Origin: Mimachlamys varia
Lineage: Eukaryota > Mollusca > Bivalvia > Pectinida > Pectinidae
Reading direction: 5' to 3'
DNA length: 64,000 nt
NCBI GenBank assembly: GCA_947623455.1
Contig: OX392538.1
Span: 32,487,001-32,551,000, forward strand
Part shown: positions 12,301 to 24,300 of the stretch, one piece after another
Layout: every line of letters starts with the position of its first letter
Position numbering within the stretch: the first letter of the stretch is position 1
Made by a program: the position numbers and the translations under genes
Notes under the pieces: model-generated
Seen by the model: the letters and a program-made list of their open reading frames with translations, nothing else
Databases searched by the model: none
What the model was told of the DNA's origin: nothing

Positions 12301-15300
12301 ATACTTTTTGGTAGTAGAAAGGGTGTCCTAAATTAAGGGGGAATAACTGGTAAGCAACTATTGTGTACAATTTAGAATAGAATAAATTTTCATACAAGCT
12401 TCTGTATGCTAATGTTTAATCTATATGACATCCAAGTAACCTAACGACACATGTAATATTCAACGAAATATTTCAGTTAAAAGTTAATTTGAAATATTCA
12501 AGCTCCAAAGAATGTACAAACAACCAAAAGAATGTGAGACATTGATCATCAACTCATTTACCCCTACATTTTTATAATGGAATTGCCCAGTCCTCAATTT
12601 GGTACGGTTCATTTGTGACTTTTAGGGGTGGATGGGTTAAAATGCAATATGACTATGATAAATGAATTTCATGCTATATGGTGGTGATAGATGATTGGTC
12701 AAGCCATGAAATGTGACTATGGGGTCAAGGGTCACACAGGACATGCCCAAGCATCTCACCTTTGAGGCCGAATCTCTCATCTCAGAGGGAAACGTTTCCC
12801 ATAATGCCTGAGAAATTGAATACAATCGTAGAAATGAAACAGAATTTTATAACTTTTCAACTAGTAAGTATTTAAACTTTCAAAATCCCTAAACGGTATC
12901 GTATCTTTACACACATATATGATATATGTTTCTAAATATCATTTGGTTGAAAGATATGCCAAGATTGCATACAATGTCCAATTGGCTTTATCAAGACAGA
13001 CTTTTAACTATAACTGCTTCATGGAAATGTCAAATAGAAACATTTTACTAGTTGTTTTTAATTTGTAAAATTGTACACAAATTATTATAATTTTATCACA
13101 AATTTTAATATAAATGTTGAAGTATGTTTAAAGTGCACACCAGAAAATATATCTTCAGCACTAGTAATATCTTCAGACTACTTAATACTTTTATATTTTT
13201 ATTTTATTTATTTATTTTTTATTTTTTTATTACATCACGAGGTATGAAACACCCTTTTCAAACAGTTTCATCAGCTTACTCAAAATTCAGAAGTAGATTT
13301 AAAGCTTTTGTGATTCTTTTATCACTTTATGTTATTTATCACCCTTTTTTAACAGTCCGACTCATTCACCCCTGAAGACACATTTGAACTCTTCCAATAC
13401 AAAGGTTGGAATAGTTCATTATGAAATTTCAGGGGTGAATGAGTTAATAGCGCACAGAACAATAGAACCACAAATTGAAAATCAATTATGACCTAGATTT
13501 TTATGCCAATGTTATCGACCCTAAAAAAACACATAAATCATCTATGTATTTATTCCATTATGACGAAGGAGCTATTTTTATTGTTTTAACAACGCATTGC
13601 AGAGAATCAATGAAGTGCTTCTTTACAGAAGACAATTAGAGACAATTTCTACCTGTAATTATTACACAATTACCTGGATGGGTGAGCTCATAGCCAGGTG
13701 TGACTTTGAACAATATTAGCTATCTCGTATTACCCTCGACAACCACACCTGACAATCACTATATATATATATAGTGTTCACAGGAAACCTCGCAATGATA
13801 CAGCTGATCACAGTATTGATCTTACCATTGAAGAAACAATTAGCTTCCAAGCTCAATGGATCATTGTTAAAATGAACTTTGAAGTTTGTCCAAATTTTCA
13901 GATTTGTATTTTTTTGGTGAGCCTAAATGAAGAAACAATAAACTTCCAAGCTCTATAGATCATTGTTTATATGAGCTTTGAAGTTTTTTTTTCACATTTT
14001 CAGATTTTTATTTTTTTTTTGGTCAGCTTAACTGATGAAACAATAAGCTTCCCAGCTCTATGGATCATTGTTAAAATGAATTTTGAAGTTGTTTTTTTCT
14101 TCAAATTTTCATATTTGTATTTTTTATCATCCTATAGGGTTATTGATTAATTAGGATAGGTAACGAGCATTCTCGTTAGTCTATGTCAGTAGACCATCGA
14201 TTGCAACACAGATAATTATCTGAATCAGGTACGATTACGTAGGGCGACACTAAATCTTCTTACAGGGAGATTTTGTTTCAGTAGCAGACACATCCCTATC
14301 TCTGAGGTCAATTATTCAGGTAACAAGTTACAGGGCTCCCATTGACATTTAAATGAAATAAATATTATTTTCAGTATAATTTGTTATTAATAAGACCATA
14401 TTTAACCTGTAATTGATTTTAAGGATTTTGTTTTTACAAATTTATAATTCTTTAATTGTCATTTCAAAACAAAACACAACTGATGTGTTTCAGCCTATTT
14501 TAGTGTGTTAGCCTGTTTAACATATTCAGATTATAAATTTGCATAATTAACATAATTATATTTGCATAATTAACATAAATAACCGTATATAGATTTGCAT
14601 AATTTACATAACGTAATGACATTCTAAAGTTTCATACTTGGGGGAAAAAAAGCACATGCTCAATTTCAGAAAAAAATTGAGAAGAAAACAAAGAGAGGAA
14701 AAATGTAATAGAAATGAAAACGTCTTAGGAACGATAAGACTAAAATCTATCGTCACATGATCATCACATGATCCACTTACATCATCTACTGTTCTGCCAT
14801 GTGGACCAGCACTGGCAGCTCCTTCACTTGTTTCTGTCCGTTCCGTTACAAATGTCCGGTCACTGCAACGGTCAAACACCAACTCAAGGTCAAACACTTT
14901 ATTATAAACTTAAACAATTCTGTTCAAACAGACTTAATTTTCTTATGGCGACTCCAATTTGAAAGTGTTATAATCAAATTACAAATTTATATGATGTATG
15001 TAAAATAAATGTTAAATATTTCCATTTTAACTCATTCATTCATCCCTTAAATTTCATGACGAACTATGCTAACCTTAGAAATTGGAGAGTTCAAATGTGT
15101 CTTCAGGGGTGAATGAGTTAAATTTTCCATGAACAAAATACATCCCCCTTACAATATGACCTTTAGCTTCATTCCTATCGATTTTACATTGTATTCTGAA
15201 TTACCACAGAAACAAAAGGATGGATTTGCCCCCATTTTCGTCACGTTGACGCATGAAACTTCATCATAAACTATTCCAGCCTTTGCATTGGAAGAGTACA

Positions 15301-18300
15301 AATGTGTCTTCAGGGGTAAATGAATTAAAGATGAATTAACTCATTCACCCCTTTAGACACATTTGAACTCTTCCAAATCAAACATTGGAAGAGTTCATTA
15401 TAAACTTTCAGGGGTGAATGACTTAATGATGTTGAGAAAGGGGTAATGATTTTGAAGGTTTTATGACTACTACCGAGGCCTTACAGACGTTTAGTGGACG
15501 AAGGAGATTTATAAATACACGTACTGTAAAAGAGACAGAAGGAGGGGTATGCCCCCCATCTGTTTGATCTCCTTGCTGGCGTTCGGGTCCTCACAAAGCT
15601 GTACGAGACACCAGACGACAGGGAGTAGGAGGTGCACATTGTCACAGTGAAGTTGACTTAGAAGAATCGGTATCCCATCGTATGCCTTCACCATCTCACG
15701 ACTCTGAAAATCGTGACACAGTGACTTCAGCAGCTGGGCCGCTAACCTGAAAACAAAACAATTACATGAATATTTGAATGATAAGTTGTAATGCAAAACA
15801 AATTATTTAAAAGAAAGTTAAACCTTGTTTAACTTGAACTTAGATAACTCGAAGAGCCTGTTTAATTCAAAATATTTCCTCGTTCCTGGGAAAACTTAAC
15901 ACCCAACACTAGAACTCAAATATTTTGATACCTTTAAATTTTTTAATGGTCCCGCAAACTTCAAAAATAAAAATACCTTTTATTACAAAATTAATAATTT
16001 GATTATTATCAAATAAATGATTCCCATAAGATAATGGTTAACACAAAGTACGTACCTCTTCGCTACATTATCATACTCTTGGATGATCAAAAGTAACTGT
16101 TCTATAGAGTTGGCCTCTCCGATCATTTTCCGTGGTCCATCACTGCAATATGAAACAAAAATAGATTTATTTGTACATTACAATGTTACTGAACAACTTA
16201 CAGGGTATCCATATTTGTCAACTTTCAGAAATTTCAATGGAGAAGTTTGAATGTGCTCCAAATTAAAGGCATAAATGGAATGTGTGCATGTTAGCCCTTG
16301 GGGGGAAAAAACTACACTTTTCAAAAGCATCATTTGAGCTTTCAGATAAAACAATCAAATAATAGAATATAGGAACAGTGATCAATTGACAATTTATTTT
16401 CATCGGTCCTTTTAGTACATATTGCTAAAAACAATGGGTCCCACAATGTTAAAATGAAGTATTGAAGTATTTCCAAAATTTCTATGAGTCCCAGCATAAT
16501 TTTATGAGTATAGGACTCGGGACTCGCAAGTAGATTGATCACTGTGGGAATGGTATAGCTAATTCACTGGTAAAAAGAGCCCAGATTTAGGATAAATTTG
16601 CCTAAGTTTTCCTCCTTGATAGAGAGAGCTGGTAGGTATCAAAATTAATTTATTCACCCCTGATGACACATTTGAACTCTTCCAACCCTAGACTGGCATA
16701 GTTCATCATGAATTTTAAGGAGTGAATGAGTTAAATATATTTTAAGATAAACCAAAGTTCCTTGTTTTATCTGTCAAAATAGTTTAGGTAATTCACTTTT
16801 TATATATACAGCACACCTTGTCTTAACTGGCCCTTGTGTAATCTGAATCCCTGTCTATTCCAGCCTTTAATACCATTGGGTCCTACATTTCCCTCCCAAC
16901 TTATATCCTACCTCTATAAACAGGACACCTGTGTAAACTGGCCAAAACTTTTGGTTCCATAGACTTTTAGTTTAGACAAGTTACATTGTATTTGAAAAAA
17001 AAAAAAATTGGTTGTTTGGTCACTGCTAATTTACAGTTTGAAAAAAAAGACGTCTACCTCTTAGCCAGTCCATAAAGGGCGTGTAGAGAACAGTGTAACA
17101 CAACAACATCTGTAGCATGTAACAGCATCACCAGGGCCTGTAATACAAAGCACACATAGAAACACACACATGTATAGGTAAAGAAAATATATACAAATGT
17201 TTGGTTTGGTTTATTTTGTTTTACGTCCGATTAACAACCAGGGTCATTTAAGGACGTGCCAGGTTTTGGAGGTGTAGGAAAGCCGGAGTACCTGGAGAAA
17301 AACCACCGACCTATGGTCAGTACTTGGCGATTGCACCCTGTGGGATTAAAACTCGCAACCCAGAGGTGAAGGGTTAATGTGAATGTCCACTAACCACTAA
17401 GGAATGTCAGCATTGTACATAATTATGTTCTTTGTCATAAATAACTTCCTCTAATTAACACATTTCCTCAGTGAAGAGATTTTTAATTAAAATAGCAACT
17501 TAAAAAATTATAACAGATGACCTAGATGTTCACTTGGGTTTTCTCCTGGTATTCTGGTTTCCTCCCACAATAAGACCCCCTGGCGCTAACATCTAGGCCA
17601 ACAAGAGTGATTAATATAAGATGAATTACTTGGTTTAGAATTATTGTAAAATAAAAAAAGTTTGTTATTTTTCATGTCTTTTCATAAACCGTTTTTTGTC
17701 AAGGGAGGTAATTCACCTCGAAAAATTCAAAAGTGTCCAATATATTTTTAGCGGTGAATGAGTTTAATACTTACTGCATGTGCATCATACTCTATCAGCC
17801 ATGCCCTTTGTGACTCCACAGTTGACAGTTTCTGGAAGATATCTGCAAACGATACGCAAAGTTAAAATTCTTAAATGACCATGCATCAGTACTCGGCTGA
17901 GACATATATCAGGGCTAAGACTCTACCATAGATGTATACTGTATAAACAAACAACTGCAGAAAGCCGATCTTTATATTTCTTAAAACTGAAATGTTTCAA
18001 TACTGATATTTAAGAAGCCAAGTACATTCTTTGATTGTCAGAAAGCTTAGTTGGTTGAGCGTCTGTCTTCAGAAGAGTTCAGAAGGTCTCAGCTTCTATC
18101 CCTAACCTAGCCATGTATTTTTTCCTATCTTGTTACACATATTTTACAATGCAGCACTAAATTTTTTTTTTAATTTCTTTTTAAATATTGAATAGATTAG
18201 TCAATATTGACGTATTTAATCCTGTCCACTTACTGGTCATTTCCTTGAGGATGTCCACTACGTATGGGCTTCTGTCATCCATCAGGTAGCTGTCCGCAGC

Positions 18301-21300
18301 TTTTCGGAAATGCTACAATAAATCACGACATTTCTTAAGGTCAGAAAATAGTCAAATTATATTGGAATAAATGTATATGTAACTGTACGAAAACATAAAT
18401 ATTATAGTGGTAATCTTATTTAAACAATATTCACACTGAAAGTGTTCCGCTAAACTATGTTTGCGATAATTATAGGAATTCTTTATATTGCTTCGAGTAT
18501 GCAAATTCATCATTGCCCTTATCTGTTGAAATTTTGGTTATTCGCTCAAATTTGAGTGTGTCAAAATAAATTTGTTTACTGTATTCATAAAAAGTTCATT
18601 TTCTTGTACAAAATATAATATATTCATCGAGCTCATAGATATTTTATGCCTGCAACTTTTAAAGAACAATAAAGAACTTGGATATAGAAATATCAAGTAC
18701 AGTCAAAACCTTGTTATCTAGAGGTCGACAAGACCATAGGAAAACTTTGAGTAAGTCAAGTATTTGAGTTACGTAAGTTTGAATGCTAGTGAAAATCTTG
18801 GCCGGGGTCGACAAAATACTTCCAAATTAAATCTGGTCTACAAGTTTGAGATAACGAGGTTCTACTGAAGCTATTGCTTTACAATTCTTACTTCTGCAAG
18901 CACTTTGAGTCCTCCGAAATCGAAAAATTGTTGATGGAAAGCATAGTCCCTCATCAGTATTCTCAAACATGTAACAAGTAACAGTATGTTTTCTGGGGGA
19001 GCATGCCCTATCCAAGTCCTGAAATAGGAAAAAACACCACCATTATGTATCTGTATATATATTTTCACAAGTTAATTCAATCGTGAACCTTTTTGAAGAA
19101 TATTTGAACTCTTCTTAGGTTGGAAAGCTGTAAAACTGGAAAAAATCACCCTTGTTTTATTTTCACCCAACAATAGAAAGGGCAAATTTTAAGACAGTGT
19201 GAATATTTTTTAAACAAAGGCTTACTCTTTCATATTACATGTACGATGAGGACCCAAGTTCTGGTGGGCGAATTCAAGACAGCTGATTTTAATCTTTTCA
19301 TGAGAGGGGAAATAAAGACGGGACGAACATTTCCCGTTTAACAGTACATGAAGTTCATTTTGAAATCACCTACCCGGTAATTACAATATTTAAACTTCAT
19401 CCTCTTTAAACAAGTCTCATAAATGCTAGCCTGGTCAGATGTGTCATTAATTAAGGATCCTTGTCCCACGTCACTGTGTAGAGTTACCTCTCCTTACCAT
19501 ATATGAACTATCACATGATAAGGAAAATACAAATACTTACGGACAACATAATCTCTGCTTGACGAGGGCCGAAAATAGCGAGGAAAACCATTTATGATGT
19601 GCGTGCTTGCAGAAATTCCTCTCAGACTGATATTTGTGACTGAAAGAGAGACATTTAACTTATTAATCAAATCCCAGGGAGAAAAAAAAATCATGATGAA
19701 GTTATGATTCAAAGTGAATTGATAGTTTTACTTAATTCTTGAGTATTATACAATTTAAATGTGTCAATGAATATTTAGTTTCTCCAAAATAAAATTTTCT
19801 GATTTATTTAACTGATGGTAGAAGGTACCTGAATTTTTCCAGTGCGACAGCCTCGGAAGATTTTCGCTGGTGAGCCCCCGACTTTGGATGTGGAAGGGGC
19901 CAGGGAAGGTACTTCTCTGATTGACATGGCTTCAACTCCAAGGACGGCAACTGTCAACACAAAAATCATCCACTCATTTAAAATTTATAAAATAAGCTGC
20001 AGTTCAGCTTCGTAATTTCAAACTCATATAACTTTAAGATTTATTTTAAGAATTTCATCAGTCCTAGCCAAGCCTCACACTAAACATTGCTACATTATGT
20101 ATAACACTTTCCTGAAGAGCCCCGAAGAGGGTGAAAGCATTTGAAAGTTGGTCGTCTTGTTTTCATTCTTGTTATTTATATAACAACTATATAGAAAAAC
20201 CTGTAAACCTGTTTTACCCTCAATACACATTTGAACTCTTCCAGTTCAAAGGTTGGAATAGTTCATTATGAAATTTCAGGGGTAAATGCGTTAAGGTACA
20301 GTAATAAGTTTCACACAGGCTTATACTATTATGCGTGCATGTTGTTACACATTAGCACACTCTCAATGACATGGTTCATTACTTAAATATATAATCCAAA
20401 TTTCTGAACCATGAATTACAACTGAAGTTTCCAACAGTCCACAATGGACCCTCAATGAGTCAGTTTTGCCCTTGTTATATCGATGAATCACAGAACTTAA
20501 CACTCTGGCTTGTAATATTTTGTACAATTTCATGAATTTCACATCACATTAGCATTACCCAAGAATTTTGAGTCATTTTGATTTAAAACTTTGATATGAA
20601 ATTTCTTTTCCTCCTTCCGCCTACTCATTCTAACACACTATATATATAACAGCACTACCACTGTACCACTAACCCTCATAAGAATGGTCTCCTTCTCTTT
20701 CCTCCCACTCATATGAAACTTTGACAGAGAGGGAGGTCTCCCAACACCACCCCTCCAACCCTCCACCCCACCATACACACACTGCTCTTATAAAGATAAG
20801 TTACTGCAACCCCTTATTGTATTGATAATACCTGACAGAGTGGTCCCCCCTTACTCACCCCCACCCCACCATACAAACACTGCTCTAAAAAGATAGAATA
20901 TGGTTCAGAGCCCACCCCCCCACCTTCCAACTGTATCGATAATCCCAGACAGAGTGGTTAGGACCCCTCTCCCTCACCCCCACCCCACTATACAAACACT
21001 GCTCTAAAATGATAGAAGATGGTTCAGAGCCCCCCCCCCCCCCCCCCCCCCCCGAACTGTACTGATAAGAGTGGTCCCCCCTCCCCACCATACATACGTA
21101 CACTGCTCTAAACAAACAGAATATGGTTCAGAGCCCCCCCCCCCTCCCTCCAACTGTAATGATAATCCCTGACAGAGTGGCCCCCCTCCCTCACCATACA
21201 AACACTGCTCTAAATAGACAGAATATGGTTCAGAGCCCCACCTCCCCCACCACCACATACACTTATAGGTATTGAAATTGCCCCCCCCCCCCCCCCCCCC

Positions 21301-24300
21301 CCCCAGACGACAGACAATCCTGTTATTAACGCTGATAGCATATGGTCCTTTTCGGCTACCTGATAACCCCTGTAAAAACAGTCTGAAAGAAATGAAGGAT
21401 CATTATTGCCCCCCCCCTCCCCCACTCTTTCCACTCCCCCACAAACCACACCATTCCAAAGATAAACATATTTCAATATACATTTCCTATATTGCTGATA
21501 AGCCTTGACTACCCAAATCACGTTAGCTCTTATTAATCATCAGCTCCACAAAGTCATTTACCCGACAGTATACATTAAATGCACATAATACACAGACATC
21601 TGTATTACAACTGTTGGTTTTTAAACGGAACTACCTGGCACATGTCGCACGTACCCAATAATTAGGCCAACGGGAAGACCTAACTGATCATGTTCAATTC
21701 GGAATGATATAAAATCGCATTTATTTGAATTTAATCAACTTTTTTTTAGATAATATTAATACATACCGTCTACATCCTGTATATATATATAGATGGCACA
21801 TGACTCAATTTATCAATTATCAGATATCACGTAAGTTCTATATATACAATTACATGCCAAAAGTCTTTCTTTTTTTTTTATTTTGCTATATATTCTTTGT
21901 ATTTCCAACTTTTTTCATTAAATTTTCCTGACTTCGTTTATAGATGAATTTTGACAATTTTTTGTCATTTGGTACAGAAATATACAAGGTTTTCTCTCAT
22001 GATATGTATTTAATTTTCTGTTGTGTATTTATGGAGCTATACAGAATTATCTACACTGCTAATTTCCGTGTGACACCATTTCTCTATATAACGTTACCAA
22101 AATGACGTCAAAATGGCATCCCAAAAATTGGATGTTGTTAATTAACAGAAAACAGTGAAAATATTATGTGATGAAACAGAAAACAATTCTCTATAGGTAC
22201 ACACAATTTCATTAAAAATGATCCATAAACGAAGTCAGGAAATTTCATTGAACAAAGTTGGAAACACAAAGAAAATATAGCAAAATAAAAAAATTTGAAA
22301 TACTTTTGGCACGTAACTGTATATATATGCACAGCAGACTATACATACATTGAGAATTAAAGTCATTCACCCCTAAAATTTCACAATGAACTATTCCAAC
22401 CACTGAATAAGAAGAGCTCAAATATGTGTTCAATGAGTGAATGATTTTATTTCCTCTTGTTTTACCTGTACAGAGGTTGCAGGCCTTAAATTTTAGAATA
22501 AAACTTGAATATTTAAGTTTTATTTAATATATAGATACATACACCTGGTATTTTCCTATTTGGAGTTTCTTCAGGGAATTTGCAATACAGCACCATATCC
22601 CACAGGGGAAATTAAAGAGCCAAGCTCTGATTTTTTTTAACAATGCTCTTTAACTTAAGAAAATTCCTTGATTTCCATACAAAGCATTACATAAGTTGGG
22701 GGAAAATCTTCAGTTAAGGAAAGGAATCTTGGTTATACTTTCCTTTGGAGAAGGTAAGAAATTTCCATAAATTTAGAAATTCCCTTAAACTTAAAGATAT
22801 ATTCTTCTAAGAAGTCAAAATTTCTTCTATATAACATAAAAGCTTTAAATGAGATTAAAACGAGACTTGAACATCCTTAAGATAAAGAACAGAGCCAAAT
22901 TGTCTCTAATCTGCATATTCAGCCGTTTTGTGGCCAAACCAGCTGTACCATAAGTAAGGCGATTATAGGTATTTTCGCCTTCATTGTTATCAACTTTTCG
23001 TCTTATACCTATTATAATACTGTAAATGTACCTATATATATTTATCTATACTGACAACTCCACTAACAGGTGTGTTATAAGACTTCAGGGATTTTAAACA
23101 TTTATACCGTATTTGCAGTAATTAGTGCCAGGGCCGTAAAAAAATTCGTCCCAAAGGGGCACTTAATAGTATAACAAAACTAAGATCGGGACGAAAAATA
23201 TTGCTTTTATACATTTTTTTTTTTGTATACGTTAAGTCATTAAATACGATGTATTGTGACCAGAATGGGTAGTACTCATGATGCTGTCATCTATTTCGGA
23301 CAATGTGTACATATACATGTATTACCGACATTGTTTTTTTTTCCATTGTTAACCATACCACAGACCCTGCCATACCATTATATAGAATAATTAAGCTTTG
23401 TCACGTTTATCAGGGGCGTTTATAATTTCAAAACCTTTGCGGAAGGAAAAACAGGCATTTATAAGGGAAGCGGGGCGCTAATTGCAGTGAATACAGTAGG
23501 TAAGGTAGGAAATACATATTCTCTGTTCTCGGTTCACCGTTATTTTGTTTCTGTATAGAAGGATTAGCGGTAGACTTATTGAACCTGCGACACCACAAAG
23601 GGTCAGGCTACCTCGTGTATAGACTGTATATATATATATACTGTGTATATATAAAACACTTACCTGTATGTGGTGCAATAGCCACACAGGTACGACGTGC
23701 TGTTTATTCCCCCAAATATAAACGTACCTTGTTAGAAATTCTGTTTGCTTCCATACTAAAAGTTGGTCAAATAAAAGACATTTTGTCAAGGAGACTTCGG
23801 CTCCAACATTTTATTTTTAGATATTACGTACTAGGGTAAACAATCGCAGAAGATATATATACACTTAGACGAATTCTGTATAACTAAGTTATTGTTACCT
23901 CTGATAATTTTGTAGAGTCTTAAGTTAATCTATTTTATAGTTTAACAAATAAAGAGTACCCCCCTCCCCCAACCCCAACCCAGGGACATATTTAAGCCTT
24001 AATTTGGCTAATTCAGATTTTTTAATTCTCAAAAAATAAAGCATTTTCTTATTATTATCAATGAATTCCAAATAAATTTAATTTTTCATTACAAGTTTGA
24101 ATGGTTGATCAATTCTAACAGAGACTTTCATCTTGGGTTTTTTAATGGAGGATTAAGGCATTTTTAATCATGTCATTTCAAATTCTCAATTTGTAATCTG
24201 ATTGACTTAACCCATTCACCCCTAGAATTTCATAATGAACTATTCCAACCTTTGAATTGGGAGAGTTCAAATGTGTCTGTAGGGAAGAATGAGTTAATGA

